DNA of 64,000 bases from Hyaloperonospora brassicae (Eukaryota; Oomycota; Peronosporomycetes; Peronosporales; Peronosporaceae). The translations under genes were made by a program, and so were the position numbers. Below, one piece after another: positions 31,093 to 43,989 of this stretch (position 1 is the stretch's first letter; each line of letters opens with the position of its first letter). The stretch lies in assembly GCA_947650285.1 (NCBI GenBank), contig CANTFL010000535.1:62001-126000 (forward strand), in the 5' to 3' direction. The notes beneath the pieces were generated by a model. It searched no databases and was not told the DNA's origin. It was given only the letters and a program-made list of their open reading frames with translations.

Positions 31093-32088
31093 ACACGCGA
31101 TTTTGGCCCTTGTAGACGGATTGCAAGTTTTTAATCGCGTCCCGCATCTCAGCCGAGATGTGTGCCCTTTCCCAGGGCGAACTTAGGGATTACACGTCCC
31201 TATGTGCACGTCGCGAGTTGTCAACACAACTTGCATAAGGATATCCCCAAGTGAGGCATGGAATGCCGGCCTCACTTAACAGATTATGCAACAGGTACCT
31301 TGCACCGGTTGGCGTTCGCTTTTCAAACTTAACGCGTACCGCATCAAGTTTTTGAAGCCGTCTTTCTCGTCCAAAGTTTTTGACATTTTGGACGAACGCG
31401 TTACACGCCGCCAAAAGCGAGGTCTTGTCACGCTTTTGGTTGTCATTGTACCATCGATGCTTGAGGATAGCATCGACATAAAAGTCTTCTTCAGCGCGAA
31501 AGTTCTTCGCGTTGGAACTCAAGCCGTGAAGCTTAGTCGCATCGAATAAAGGCATTCGATGGTGTTGGTTTGTCTCGTGAGACAATCTATTGATGAGCTA
31601 TTCAGGCAAACGCCACGGCTTCAGCTCATCACGCTTCGAGGTGATTTCTTTGCCGGTACCACGATTGTCAGTATGATGACGGCTCACACCATCGTCGGAT
31701 CGCTCGTGCGAAGGCGCACGAGTTGATCGCGGTGATGAGTAATCATACGTCTCACCATAGAGTTCATCATCACTGCCGAACAGAATGTGACGCATGTCGC
31801 GAGTCCGTACGTTAGGCACGACTCTAGATGGACGAGGGACCGCAAGGGAACGTGATGAATCTAAAAGCTTTTCCGAGGAAGACACCCATCTGACTCTCCA
31901 GAGTAGCTGACCACTAACTTGGGGTCACTGTGTCCATGAGTTATGATACCACATGCGCCTGAATCGACATCTGCTGCAGGCTGAAAACGAGCAGCAGACG
32001 ACTCGTCGTCTGCGTCAGAAGCGGGCGCTGCAACAGGCTGTGTAATCTTTGAGTCACCCCACATGGACATGTTAACTATGCGAGGCAT
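30383..32088 (-). pseudogene. antisense ORF3 at the right end of D1 (normal position)
   Basis: Read leftward from about 32,065 (MSMWGDSKITQPV), then KRDELKPWRLPE, LHGLSSNAKNFRAEEDFY, NAFVQNVKNFGRERRLQKL (31,585-31,190), then 31,147-30,917 and a coiled-coil tail (30,649-30,383). Clearly homologous to the left copy but much diverged, and it lacks the TAG shared by D1-left and D2. Broken by frameshifts. Confidence 0.7.
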
Positions 32089-32200
32089 AGTCAGAATTCA
32101 TGAATCTGACCAACAAGTACTATCCTTCCCGTTGGCATCCAACGGGTGGCCACAAAAGTTTAGATAGTCACACGGTGGCTATCAGTTAAAAGAGGGGTGA

Positions 32201-32642
32201 TGAAACGGGGTATCCCGTTACATGATATTGTCACTAAGGATAAAATGACAATAAAGAATATCACGTTGAATATTCTTTCAACAATATCACAGAGCATGAT
32301 TATATTGTTGAAGATGACCGAAGGGTCTACTCCCCGGTTGATATCGTGATGATATCAACCCACCAATCGCTGCTAGACGCGCGCAATGGGTGGTGAGTAG
32401 ACTTCATCATACATTTAATTACATTAGTATAATTAAGTCAGGACAAACAGAGATACAAGAGTTATAGTACTTAATTGTATTAATAACAGTTTTACTTTTT
32501 CTACAACCAGAGTCTTTCACCTTAGTCGTTCTACCTTCCTCTGTGCAGTTCTACACCTAGCTGGGCACTGACTATTACTACACTCAGTGATAGTAAACTC
32601 CGTACTGGTTGACCAGTACGTAGTGGTCGGTGCCCCGTTACA
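32201..32642 (+). repeat. D1 right LTR (3' LTR, C subfamily)
   Basis: 442 bp, preceded by the purine tract aaaagaggggtga. Starts TGAAACGGGG and ends GCCCCGTTACA. It is the near match, in reverse orientation, of the C LTR at 52,177-52,618, also 442 bp. Confidence 0.9.
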
Positions 32643-33577
32643 CTCATGTCATTCTCGTGGTCACGCATGCATCGCAGCACGACAGTGACAGCTCAATCTT
32701 TATCAGTGAGGAACGAGAGCTATTCTGGTACGTGTTCTTCACCATCACGACTCGCTTCAGCTTTGTAGAACAGAAAGAAGTGAGACATTAGTCAAAGGCA
32801 TTGCAAAGGCACTCGCACGTGACTGCCGAAGCGGAGGTCAACACCGTATAATTTTTCCTTACGTCGACAAGTACGCTCGATGTAGCAATCATAGTAAATA
32901 GACGTTATTCGCTTGTTGCGAAAGAGGTAGAAAAGTAAAATGTATCGAGCGTTCACTTTGTTTCTCAGCACTGCAACAAACATGTATAACGGCACAACAC
33001 GTCGACTACGTCAAGTTGCATATCGTACTGTTTAGTTCGACATAATATCATATTATCATTTAGAAAGGGCTGCCTTAATAAACTTAATGAAGCAGACTGA
33101 CCAAGTTGACCAGGTATACTCTACTGAAATCATTCACGGAACAACATTCTTTTGTGATTTTTTGCTCACCGCCGTCCTATTGAGCCTGACCCCAAAACAT
33201 AGAAATTATTCACTAATATTCGGGTGAGCTCAGAGCGTGCACCGTTTCTACCAAAGAAATGTTATTAACTTTTAAATTAAACACCCAACAATTTCTGATC
33301 ATTGTATTCGACAAATTACGTTCGTGTACTTGTCGACGAATTCATTTTCACACGGTTTATTAGTGGTGCGTTAAGTCTCGCGCACTGATGAAGGCTAATT
33401 GGTCGATTTGCTAATGTTGCTTAAACACGGAAATCACAGACAATAACCACTACAATGAAGACAGGTTCCCATCCAGAAGCTCGACAGAAAGACACCCAAT
33501 TCCTATTTGGGAATCAGAGGTAACAATAACGTCAAAGAATATTGGCACGAAACACTATGTCAAATGGCGATTGGTAA
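32643..33577. other. no gene recognised
   Basis: About 0.9 kb of AT-rich sequence between D1 and B. Short frames only (for example 32,792-32,995). It is not the missing 3' half of C, although B interrupts C on its other side. Confidence 0.45.
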
Positions 33578-35770
33578 CCAACCCAGGCCGATGTGGAACG
33601 GCGGGAATACGTTTTTCTTGATCGGACGATCTGGGAAACGGAGGCGATCTGGCCGGACCGGAATGTCGTGGGGACCTAGGCCGATCCGAAATTGTGGTAG
33701 CATGCTCCCCGTGATCTGATGATCCGGACGGACGATCGCGACCCGGAGACAGAACCACAGTAAAGTTGTCCGAGGGAGGTTCGATGAAGTGAAGAGACGC
33801 GTCGGGGAGGTCATGGGATGGACTTGAGTGCTTAGAACGAAGTTGATGGATGACTGGACTGAAGCCGATCGCTGACCAAACGGACTTCAGTACAGGGGGC
33901 GGTTGTGGTAAAGTCACTAATCAAATGATGGGACGTGGATCGGTGACCACCCAGATAAGGAGTCACTTACTGGTGAAAAATGAGACCATGGGACCTGGCG
34001 ATCTAATAAGAGATGGGAGGCGATCCCAACGGAGAAAGACGATCTGATCCAACTGCCGTCAGATTGATGGGTATGTAACGATCTGGGACGGGGCGCGGAA
34101 AGGGATGATTTCCACGCTACAATCTGGGACAAGGAATGATTTCAACGGTGCGATCTGAGACAAGGGACTGGATTGCATCAAACAACCGATCTGAAGCAGA
34201 ATTATTCTGGGAAAGGTGCATCGGGACCAGGCGATGTGAGGTGACTCTGTGACAAAGGTGCCGAAATCCATCAGATCGGTGACACTTGTTACCGGTCTCC
34301 CGAAGGGAATACTGATTTGGGTTAATTATGGCCTGATCTGGAAGTGTGGATGTTTGCAAGAGCCCGTGGGACCGTTGTAAGAAATGCGGATGGTCCCATT
34401 GAGCAGACAAACCCGTGAGGATGGTATCGGAGTACGCTCAATGGACGTAAAACATATATGGCCGGATCGTACTGTTTCGGTCCTCAACAATCTCGAATTG
34501 GACCTCAGATCGGTCATGTTCCCTGCTGACTATGAATATATCGGTGATGGAGCTATTGTATTGTGATATACATGCTCGATGTAGGTCCATGAGTGATGGA
34601 ATAAAAGTTCACATCGAAAGAGCCAGTGGAAGCCGGTTGAATTGACGTCTTACAATGGATTTAGACACATCCGCATTTGGATACTATTTTGAGCTTTTCG
34701 GTGTCAAAATTGGGTATTTGGCACCGTATTTGGAATTTGGTCCCTTTTGGGTGCCTAGGTACGATATTGGGAGTATTGGCGCTATCTTTGGAGTACAGGT
34801 CACGAAATTTCGACACGTGTTCGAGGGAGCGGTCAAGCTGAAAGGTGATATCGACTTGGAGGGTGATCTATAGTTGGGACTAGGCTTAAGGATAGGTTGG
34901 ATATTAATTTGGTTGTTAATAAATAGACTTGAACTCTACTGCTTCTGCTCGCGACACACGTTCTCCTCCCCTCTTCTCCGGGCAAGATTGATTTGGCTTC
35001 CCCGGCGGGTCAAGGCACGCGTGTTATAGGAACACAGAAGACCGATCTTGGATTGTCTGCCAAGATCGAGAAGAGCGATCTCGGGATATCTGGCCCGGAT
35101 CGATCAAGTACTCACACTCAACTCAACTGCTAGGGTAGCAGCAAGCAACAACACAAGGAAAAGGAAAAGGATTTTGGTTACAAGATCGCAAGGTGGCTCA
35201 AGTGGTCAGAAGATCTGGACAAGGAGTTCAAGACAAGACCGAGCAAGACCGAGAAGATCTACCGGACAGATCGGCGTGTTTCCTTTTGGCGAAACAAGAC
35301 ACCGATCTGCCCAAATTGCACACTTCCAGCAAGATCAGCCGATTCTAAGACCAGATCGGACCGATCCCAAGGCAAGATCGACGCAAGATTATTTTTTGCT
35401 GAGTGAAGATTTCCGCACAGCAAAGACCCCGATCCCGAAGACGAATCGAGATCGGTGTGATTCAAGATCGAGATCGAGACATCTCCAAATATAGATCGCC
35501 GCGACTTTAGATCAAGATCGCAGAACTCCCATTCGTGGTATGAAGATTCCCACGCCGGAAGCAAACTCTCAACCCAACCTTTCAGCGAGATCGACATCTC
35601 CCAAGGACGTTACGAAGAGCTCAAGCCAGCCCAACCGACGGGTACACAAGGTGAGCACAAGGCTATACAACAAGGCACGGATCAGAGTACCCCCTCCGTA
35701 AGTCGGCAAGTCTGGGCAAGTGTAAGATCGACACTCACACAAGCGATTTTGTGAGATCGACTTCACCTCA
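33578..35770 (+). repeat. 5' LTR of element B
   Basis: Homology to 46,456-48,648 begins at aacccaggccgat. Both are 2,193 bp. The first 70 bp differ at about seven positions, but the remaining 2.1 kb differ at only about ten. The exact TG start is uncertain. GATC-rich throughout. Confidence 0.88.
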
Positions 35771-38250
35771 ATGGTGCGCATGCCCGGATCTTCTAAGGCC
35801 TCTGGATTTCACCGTGAGTCCACTAGCGAAGATGTCAAGATCAATCAAGAACCTGGGATTGAAGTGTCAGCGACAGAGGGATCGAAGCAGACACGCGGAA
35901 GCACAAGATCCTTAGATCATCAGATTTTTGGGAGGGGCTCTGATGGAATGAAAATGAAAGACAAAGATCGAGCGACTATCTGGAAGATAAACCTCAATTA
36001 CCTCCTAGGGTCCTTTCAGGGGCTACCACAGATTGCTCTGCAAAGAGCGATCTGCTGGACGAAAATCCAATGATGAAAACCAAACCGGCGAAAGCCAAAC
36101 CCTATTTTCTCGTCGATAGATCCTTCGACCTCGAGCCGAGGAACACGATCATGATATCGACCAAACCAAAACGATCCACGTTGAGATCGGTGGGATTTGA
36201 AGGCAAAGATCGCTAGATCGACCAAACTGTGCAATCGAAGATCGGAGCTAAGGAGAAAACGATCAAGAACAGGACGAGATCGCGATGCAAAATGCCGAAT
36301 ATGATCAAAAGAAGATCGTGTCCATGGAGAATAAAAAGACAGGCAAGTCGTGGGGGCATGGAAAATGGCAGCGCTATTATATTCATTTATAGACAATGCT
36401 CAAGACCGACCCGGAGCTCAAGATATTACGGCCCAAGTTGATCGGCCCTCTAAATAAGCGGATCTCGGTCTCACCTCCAGGGACCGACAAACTCGACGCG
36501 ATTAACTTGATTTTTGCGGATGTTAGACGACATGGTTTTCTGCGCTAAGGCTGTTGATGGAGATGAAGTGCTGAGTTGCAGCTTAGAACAGTTGGAGGAC
36601 GCAAGGAGCAAGGTTGGTGGGGATCATGACACTTATGGTTGGCGAAGGCACTAAGCCTAAAGAAAAGATTGCTATACACTCGGACTCACTCCGTGAGCAC
36701 TTAACAGGATTCCCCCACAATGCCTCAGATGACTCTGAGATCGAGTTAGAAGAATCCATCAGCATTCGCCGGATTCCTCTAGAACCGTCAGGAGGATCGT
36801 TCCTACAGGACTAGATCGGCAAGGCCAAGACCGAATCCTTAAAGGAGCAAACCAAGATCGACATTTAACCACGGCCGACCGTTGCACCTATGAGGTTGGG
36901 AGATCAGGAAGAGAAAGATCTAAGTCGATATTTCAATATTGCGATGAAGAAGCACGAAGCAGAACAATGAGCAGCCCAACAAATGAACCGACAGCCGAGC
37001 CGTGATCCAGATCGCCGTACTTTTACCCAACCCTCGCAAGAGATCTATGACAAGCCGGATGTGGATATGGAATCGGTGGAGTCCTACACTTACGATCAAA
37101 TCCATCAGGAGGCAGAATATGATCCGGACGATCTGTGCATGGCCGAACCAAGGCGATCTCAAGTTGCCGCGACCGGTGTGACTAACGGGGACCAAATACG
37201 TCATTTAAAGGATCATAACCTCAGCGATCTCCGAGCTGAAAGAGTTCTCGACAACCTCATCGATAAGTGAACAAAGCACAGACCTGTATCGGCAAAATTA
37301 AATCAGCGTTCCTCCGTGACCAAGCACTGGACGAAGAGAGATGTCTGGTTTTCGGTAATCTCCTGGTAGGCTTAGCCCGCTACTGGTACCGACACCTGCG
37401 CAGATCGACGAAATCCAATTGGAAAGAATTGATGAACAGCTTCGTCTTGGAATATGCGGGACACGGGATGTCAGCGAGCCGGTAATATTACCATGCGAAG
37501 AAGCGGTCGAAAGAAAACTCTGTGCATTACTTGCATCGGCTTATCGTGATGGGAATGTTGGCGACGGTACCGGTGAAGTATGGAGCGCTAGATGCACGCA
37601 AGGAACATGTCAACCATTTCATTTACACCCTTGATGATCCCGATCTCTCCGACCAGCTGCTACTGCTTAATGTAGTAGATGCGGATGCCATGCAGGAGAC
37701 ATTGCATGGATACCAGCAGGGGAGATCGCGTCAAGGGAAAGTGATGAAGGGATCGTCCAAGTTCAGACAAAAGGGGACGACTGGTCCAGCACTTTCTAAG
37801 CATGCACGTGCGGTGAGGATGGTCCGTACCGAGGATATCAGCAGTGAGTCAGGATCGGATACCAACGGATCGGATTCGGAAGATCGATTGAGATCGATCC
37901 ATATGGCTGCCGCTACGGATCGGCGAACACCATCTCGCGACGCTTCAGCGAATATGAGATCGGTCGATCCGAATACTCGTCGGGACTACCAAGATCGTAG
38001 TATGCCATCGAAGCCTTATACCCATTGCCAATCGACCAAGCATGGAGATCTCGATTGTTGGAAGCGGCTCACGTGCCAGAAATGTGGGCGTAAAGGACGC
38101 CCCTAGGACAATTGTTTTTTCGTGTGTCGTGCCTGCGGTGAGATGCATGACCCGGGGAAGTGTCCCATGGAAGAGTTCTACAACATGATCTGACAGTGGT
38201 ACATCCCGAAAAAGCATGCAGGGATGCTGCCAGAGAAGGCCGAGAAGATG
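35771..38250 (+). pseudogene. Gag of element B (broken)
   Basis: A first frame (35,771-36,073) starts with an ATG that overlaps the primer-binding site. Then stops are dense until 36,983. Capsid-like segments: 36,983-37,270, 37,267-37,485 (CLVFGNLLVGLARYWYRHL) and 37,522-38,106 (ARKEHVNHFIYTLDD). Near 38,010-38,165 come Cys/His knuckles, CQKCGRKGRP and CRACGEMHDPGKC, with a TAG between them. Gag would package element RNA. The breaks rule out a functional product from this copy. Confidence 0.75.
35772..35788 (+). other. primer-binding site of element B
   Basis: TGGTGCGCATGCCCGGA starts one base after the LTR. It is different from the initiator-Met-like site of C, E and F. I cannot name the tRNA. 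Confidence 0.6.
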
Positions 38251-38559
38251 TTAAACTAGGACGCTCGCCAGGTTTGAATCTGGTACGAGCCGAGCGTTCT
38301 GGGCTCTGCATTATTGCATACGTAGAAAAAAAGAAGACAGATCGCGATAGTAAGCAGGATACAGATATGGAAACAAATATATCTCGTTCGAAGTCGAAAC
38401 GTTTCTCTTCCGTCTCCAGTATGAAGAGGATCGACATGTACTCGAGATCCGAACCAACTATGGAAATTGAGCTCACTTATGGGAAACCTCGCGGGTATTG
38501 GAAACATCACTCGCCCGGGAAGTGATTTAAACAGTCGAAAGCTGTAGGCACGATCAACA

Positions 38560-39386
38560 ACGTGGAAGCTACTCCGCTATTTGATTTCGGTGCTTAAGTG
38601 TCGATTATTGACACCACCTTTGCTCGTAAGGCCGGTTGTCACATTGACGAAAGTCAACGACAAGAATGTATCGGGATCGGAGAAACCCCATACATGACGA
38701 TGAGACATACCAATATCAAGGTCACCTTAGCGGAATCGCTGGTATATTACTTCAATGTGTTAGTAGGCGATCTAGCAGGACAAGAAGCGATTCTAGGAAT
38801 GGACTCAATGGTATCTGCCGGAGTGCGGCTCAATCTAGCTGATGGCGCGCTATGTCTACTAGAAATATTCCGTATTCATCTCGCAGGACGTCGCCCCGCG
38901 TACGGATCGAAGATACATCACGTAACGGCGAAACACCAACATGTAGTGATCCCGGTCGGAGAGTCAAGAGAAGTGAAGATCGGGATCGGTGGGGCTAAGA
39001 TGAAGTTGTGGGTCACTAGAGGAGCAGACTGGGTCCCCACGGTGATCTCGGGGTTGGGTAAGACGTAATATCCGCAGATGACCAACATTGGCTACCGTGA
39101 GATCATACTGCTCACCCACACTATACCAGGCTTGTGGACGGAAGTCGATGTGGTACCACGGACTCAAGGTTTTATGACGGTCGGATCGGGGAAGTTCAAG
39201 AAGTGGCAAACTCTAGCAAACGAAGCTGCGACGGATAGTGTGGATGTGCTTCCAGAAGAGCAGATCGGACCATTGGTAGATCGCCCTGAATACGTCACCC
39301 CTAAACGTATCATGAAACGACAATCTGATCCGCTAAAAGATGTATATCCAGCGGTCTCTACGGTGACGCGGCAGGCCGGAAACTAG
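38560..39386 (+). pseudogene. retropepsin of element B (broken)
   Basis: At 38,580 the frame reads LFDFGA, a TAA, then VSIIDTTFARKAG. This is the active-site loop with DFGA in place of the usual DSGA or DTGA. The 156-codon frame 38,598-39,068 continues through GQEAILGMDSMVSAGVRLN. A region of about 100 codons follows (39,078-39,386) that is also conserved in A. The TAA next to the catalytic Asp inactivates it. Confidence 0.75.
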
Positions 39387-39596
39387 AAATTGCACAGGTA
39401 ATTTCGCGGTTGTGGGGAAGGAAGAGGCAATGGAGCTGAACTAACTTCACACAACGAAGCAGAGCTATTGCGGAGGGATAACGATCATGAGATCAAAATC
39501 CAACATGCAACGAAGGAGGGTCGCGATACCGATCAAGAATGGCCACGTGATAGACCGTCCTTATCGAAGGATGATCCTACTGACAAACTGTAGGAA

Positions 39597-40663
39597 TTGA
39601 GATGGCCTGGAAAGACGCAAGAGCCTGAGGAAGAGATATTGCCAAAGACTGAAGATGCTGAGATCGCGGAAACACCAGTTTACTACCACAAGAGCGGAGA
39701 TTTGTTTGATGAAGATATCAAGCAGCACACGGAAGTGCTACCAGAGATGTTGGCGACTACGGAAGAAGTTACGATTGAGGACTATCAGATCGGCGATCCC
39801 AATGTGCCTCTCACCACAGATCAACAGCGGCTCAGATCGCTGATCTGGAAGAGCCGTCACCTTCTCATGGGTAAAGGTAATGCTCTACCACCGGCAGCAC
39901 GAGGCGCGATCTGTGATATCGATGTCGGTGGGGCAGCACCGATAGCGCAAAGATTCCGTCCGGTCGCACTCAAATATCGGGAGAAGCTGTCAGATATCAT
40001 CAAAGGGCTGTTAGCGGCCAAGATCGTTCAGCCATCCACGTCACCTTGGGCGTCCCCGATAGTGGTGATCATCCAGAAGATTGGAGTGGATATTCGCCTT
40101 TGTATAGATTATCGAATGGTGAATCAGCTGACAAGCCTAATGGTTTACCCCATGCCGTTGATCAGCTATCTGCTGGAGGATTTGAATTAAGCCCTATTGT
40201 ACTGCTCGTTAGATATGACCAGTAGATTTTGGGTTGTTGAGATGACTGAACGAGCAAAACTGATTTCAGCGTTTGTCACGCCGTTTGGTCTTTTCGAGTG
40301 GCTCTGAATGTCCTTTGGGCTAAAAAAACGCACCTCAGATTTACCAACGTCTGGTGGACAATGCGCTCTATGGATATCTCAAGATCGGCCAGAGATCAGC
40401 TTCAGATGGCCCGATCGACGTTTTCAAAAATGGAGAACCTGGGACAGACCGAAGACTCAATACTGGGACGCCAATCTTATATTGACGATATTCTTATACC
40501 AGCCACGTCATGGGAATCTTTGTACGCAAAAGTGGAACGACTTTTAGAAGCCTGTGATAAGTGGAACCTGTCTATCAGTCTCACGAAGAGTTTTTGGGGG
40601 TGCCGTCAGGTCGAATATTTGGGACATCGAGTGTCGATGGATGGTCTGGAGGCTCAGCCCTAG
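39597..40663 (+). pseudogene. reverse transcriptase of element B (broken)
   Basis: The frame 39,597-40,190 carries LLMGKGNALPPAARGAICD, PSTSPWASPIVVIIQKIG and LCIDYRMVNQLTSLMVYPM. After a TAA, YCSLDMTSRFWVVEM and AFVTPFGLFEWL are seen, with a stop and frameshifts. The frame 40,298-40,663 has the catalytic SYIDDILIPATSWESLYAK at about 40,479-40,535 and the thumb VEYLGHRVSMDGLEAQP. Confidence 0.85.
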
Positions 40664-40666
40664 AAC

Positions 40667-41282
40667 TTGAAAACGCTGGTCAACATCTTAAGTTGTAGCA
40701 CGCTGCGAGCTATGCAAGCTTTCCTCGGGAGCCTGAATTATTACCGCCGTTTTGTTGAGGATTTTGCAGTGTACGCCGCTGTGTTATATGAGCTAAGGGA
40801 AACGAATTTCTTCGAGATCGGCCGATCTCAGCTCGCAGCAGGAGACAAATGGTCGAATGAAAAACGATGGAAGGAGGCTAAGGTTGCGTTCACGATGCTT
40901 AAAGCTAAGATAGCTACAGCTCTCATGCTTAAACATTTCGACCCAGATCTTCTTCCCGTAATCGTGGTTTATGATAGTAAGTGGGATGTCTCAGCGGCCC
41001 TGATACAGGAGTATGATGGCGTGTATCATCCCCGTGACGTTTACTAGCCGCACGTTGAATCCCAATGAACTTAACTAGGGAACGGTGGAAAAGGAAGTGC
41101 TGTCGTTACTTCGTGTTTCGGACGTATGCTACACTACACTAGCCTCACGAGAGATCACGGTGTTGACTCGACACTCCACTTTAGCGTGGTTGATGCAATC
41201 TCGAGGGCTCAACGGGAGATTAGGACGGTGGGCTGCTTTGTTGTCGAACTGGACTATGGAGGTGGAGAAATGCGAAAAATGA
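40667..41282 (+). pseudogene. RT connection and first RNase H of element B
   Basis: STLRAMQAFLGSLNYYRRFVE (start of the connection), then LLPVIVVYDSKWDVSAAL with the first catalytic Asp, a frameshift near 41,045, and MEKEVLSLLRVSDVCYTTL with Glu and LTRHSTLAWLM. It ends with GRLGRWAALLSNW. Confidence 0.8.
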
Positions 41283-41399
41283 GATAGAAAGATCTTGGGG
41301 ATGCTGGCAGCGAGTATCACCCCGAGAGAGGAGATGGAAGAGATGCTGATCGCAATAACCCCGCGAAAGGACTGCCGACTCAAGATATCAATGCCACCA

Positions 41400-41984
41400 C
41401 CCACGGTGGAAGCGGATGAGGAACTGCTAGTGGCTAGCTTCGATGGATCGGCGAGGATAAAGAAGAAAGGAGGTTCGTACAGTGCTGTCATATGGAGGTT
41501 GCCGGAGTAGACGATCGTGGCAGCAGAATCCAGATGCGTATTCTACCTCACCGTGAACGAAGCTGAGTATAATGGCTTGCTATTATGCTTCGAGTTACTT
41601 GCCGATCTGGATAGGGGGCGAGCGATTTTTTGTGGAGACTCTAATTTGGTGATCCGCCAGATGCGCGGCGAGATCGACTGTAAGGCACCGGGCCTTCAAC
41701 TGTTGATACATAAAGCGTTGGACTTATTGCGATCGTGGCCAAATCATGGGTCCCTACACATGAAGAGAGAATGGAACCAAAGCGCGGGTCGACTATCCAG
41801 CACAGCATTGCAGAAAGAAAACGGAAGAACGGTGGTAGCAGAAGAAGATCGTCAAGATCTGATTACTCCGAAACATCTCGATGAATTGTTGAAGCCCAAG
41901 CAGGATAGGCAGCTGGCTCGAATAACTTTAGTAGCAAGGTCAGCCGCGAGGATACTCCATCAGCCCGAAGTGATACAGGAGTAG
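41400..41984 (+). pseudogene. second, cellular-type RNase H of element B
   Basis: LVASFDGSARIKKKGGSYSA (Asp of the DGS motif) at about 41,430-41,490, a TAG, then VNEAEYNGLLLCFELL (Glu), IFCGDSNLVIRQMRGEI (second Asp) and REWNQSAGRLS, where a final Asp or Asn is expected. This fold differs from the native RNase H before it. Dual RNase H elements are known from plant Tat and oomycete Chronos lineages. The single TAG is the main break. Confidence 0.75.
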
Positions 41985-41999
41985 ATAGTACAGAGGATT

Positions 42000-43380
42000 A
42001 GGATTCGACGAATTGTACAAGCTCAGGATGAAGATTGTTGGATCGTCAACCTCAAGAGTTATCTGAATGGCGATATATCAAGCCTGGACGCTGAAAAGTG
42101 AAGGTGTACACAAAACTAGCACCTGAGTACGAGATCGATGCGAACAAACTGCTATTCTTCTGCCCCATGGCGAAAAGAGAGTCAGAAGATTGCGATGATT
42201 TGATGCGTCTAGTGATCCAATAGACGCTGCAACAGGGCTTTTTGCATCACTATCATACGAGTCTAGAGGGAGGACACCAATGTATTGGTAAGAAGTACCA
42301 GAAGATCAGATCGCGATTCCACTGGAGAGGGCTGTACCGGAGTGCGCAACGATATGTGGGCGAATGTACTGACTGAGAAACTGAAAAAGGAAGCCCGATG
42401 GATTCTGAAAGATCCCCGGGCAACTTACAAGCAAACTAACCATTCCAGATCATTGCAATGGATCATATACCGTCGTTGCCCAATTCGCTCAAGGAGAATA
42501 CAGAGCTTCTCATTTGGTTCGATCTTTTCTCGGGGTTGTGATCGCAATTGCTAGCTCGTCACGGACAGCGCAGACGATTGCGGAGAATTTCGAAGAATGC
42601 GTGTTCCGACGTTTCGGAGCTAGCGAGGCTATCAGGCAAGATCGGGAACCGGGCTTAATGTTCGATTTCTTCCAGCTTTTAGCCAAATCGTGGGGCAAAA
42701 GCAGCGTGCTACCATGGACTATAGACTACAAGCAAAATGGAACGGCCGAACGAATGGTGCAAACGCTGACGAGAGCGCTCAAGATGTATGTGGCTGATGT
42801 CAACCAACAGGATTGGGATAAGTATGCTGATCGGCTCATATTTGCGATAAACACCGCGCAAGATCGGATCCGGGGGGATACCCCATTCTAACTAATTTAA
42901 GAAGTGGGACCCACGATCGACATTGGAAGCTACGTTATCAGTAGGGAACACGGTAACACGAGGTCGCGACCCAAAGAGGTGGAGAGACAAGATCCAAAGG
43001 CAATAACATCGATCTCGATTTGCAGTGAACGATCACTTACGAGTCGCGATCCAGGAGAGAGCAGATCGACACAATAATGACCTGGACTCATATGAAGTCG
43101 AAGTGGGAACACAAGTATAGCTATACTTGGATCGAGTTAAAGAAAGCTACGCGAAAAACTAGCGCACATGTGGCATGGCCCATTCCGAGTGGCGGATATT
43201 CGCGGAGATCACGCGGTTAAATTGGAGATCGCTGGGGCCCCATATTGACTATTTTCGATTGTACATCTATCGAATCTAAAGAAGGTAAAGACGTTCCCTG
43301 AACAGACGAAGCATCAGCTTACGATGGATGAAGCCGATCGCTTGGATTTTGATGAAGCTCTGCTACTAGAAGACAGTTGA
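42000..43380 (+). pseudogene. integrase of element B (broken)
   Basis: HHCC region: FLHHYHTSLEGGHQC at about 42,241-42,285, then WRGLYRSAQRYVGEC. Core: frame 42,514-42,891 with FEECVFRRFGASEAIRQDREP (Asp) and QNGTAERMVQTLTRALK (Glu), then INTAQDRIRGDTPF. C-terminal GPF/Y-like: HMWHGPFRVADIRGDHAVK at about 43,168-43,220. Several stops and frameshifts. Confidence 0.8.
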
Positions 43381-43389
43381 AAGAGCGAT

Positions 43390-43630
43390 CTTGAGGAGGG
43401 AGAATATGAAGTGGAAGAGGTACTGGACGTGCGATCTGATCGGAAAAACCGTTATGGGCGAGTACATCGTCAATTTCTGGTGAAATGGAAGGGATATCCC
43501 GACCTTAGTTAAGTGGACGAGGCCGATCTGAGTTGTGGAGCAATCTTGCAAGAGTTTGAGCGGAGCCGAGTGAGTCGAAACCGTTTCGAAGTGATGCAGT
43601 CTCACGAAGGCAAGTCGGACGAACATTAAC
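43390..43630 (+). pseudogene. chromodomain of element B
   Basis: HRQFLVKWKGYPD at about 43,468-43,506, then a TAA where an aromatic residue would be expected, VDEADL and SRNRFEVMQSHEG. The TAA is at the same place in element A. Confidence 0.7.
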
Positions 43631-43985
43631 AGTTCGAACAAGTCTGCGGGAGGTAGCATTGCGGAAGGTAGCATATGCGGAAGGAGGTGTTGAAAGATGT
43701 GCTAGACGGTAGCACATGATGGTGGATGAGGTTGCAAGATGTGCTTATAGGTAGCACATGCTGATGGATGTTTTATTGTGTGAGTATGGAGACAGTCAAT
43801 TGAAATACGTAACTGAATGATATGGATCGAGAGCGAATAGAAGTTGTGAAGGTTGCGAAGAATAAATTACCAACGAAAACGATTGAAAGACGTACGCAAA
43901 TCTGAAAGACGATCGAACTCGAACACCGATTTTAATCTAAGACAATGGATCAGGATTGAACGCGTTTTGAAGACCACGGATCTGC
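43631..43985 (+). other. element B, spacer
   Basis: Contains direct repeats around gtagcac/atgcggaagg and no domain. Confidence 0.35.
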
Positions 43986-43989
43986 GATC

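Larger units (their letters stand above)
27287..32642 (+). mobile_element. composite palindromic Gypsy derivative D1
   Basis: 5.36 kb. The left end is an LTR plus purine tract plus ORF3, all inverted. The middle holds integrase and chromodomain on the plus strand. The right end is ORF3 on the minus strand, purine tract and LTR. Gag, protease, RT and primer-binding site are absent. The left 2 kb are nearly identical to D2 (54,959-57,020), while the right part is clearly more diverged. Left and right LTRs are of two subfamilies (392 and 442 bp). Confidence 0.85.

Noticed and set aside
33507..34047. Plus-strand frames at the left border of B
   Set aside because: No homology to retroelement or host domains and they cross the LTR boundary.
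34655..34873. 73-codon frame conserved in the LTRs of B (also 47,531-47,749) and partly in A
   Set aside because: The copies are near-identical DNA, so frame conservation is not informative; no motif.
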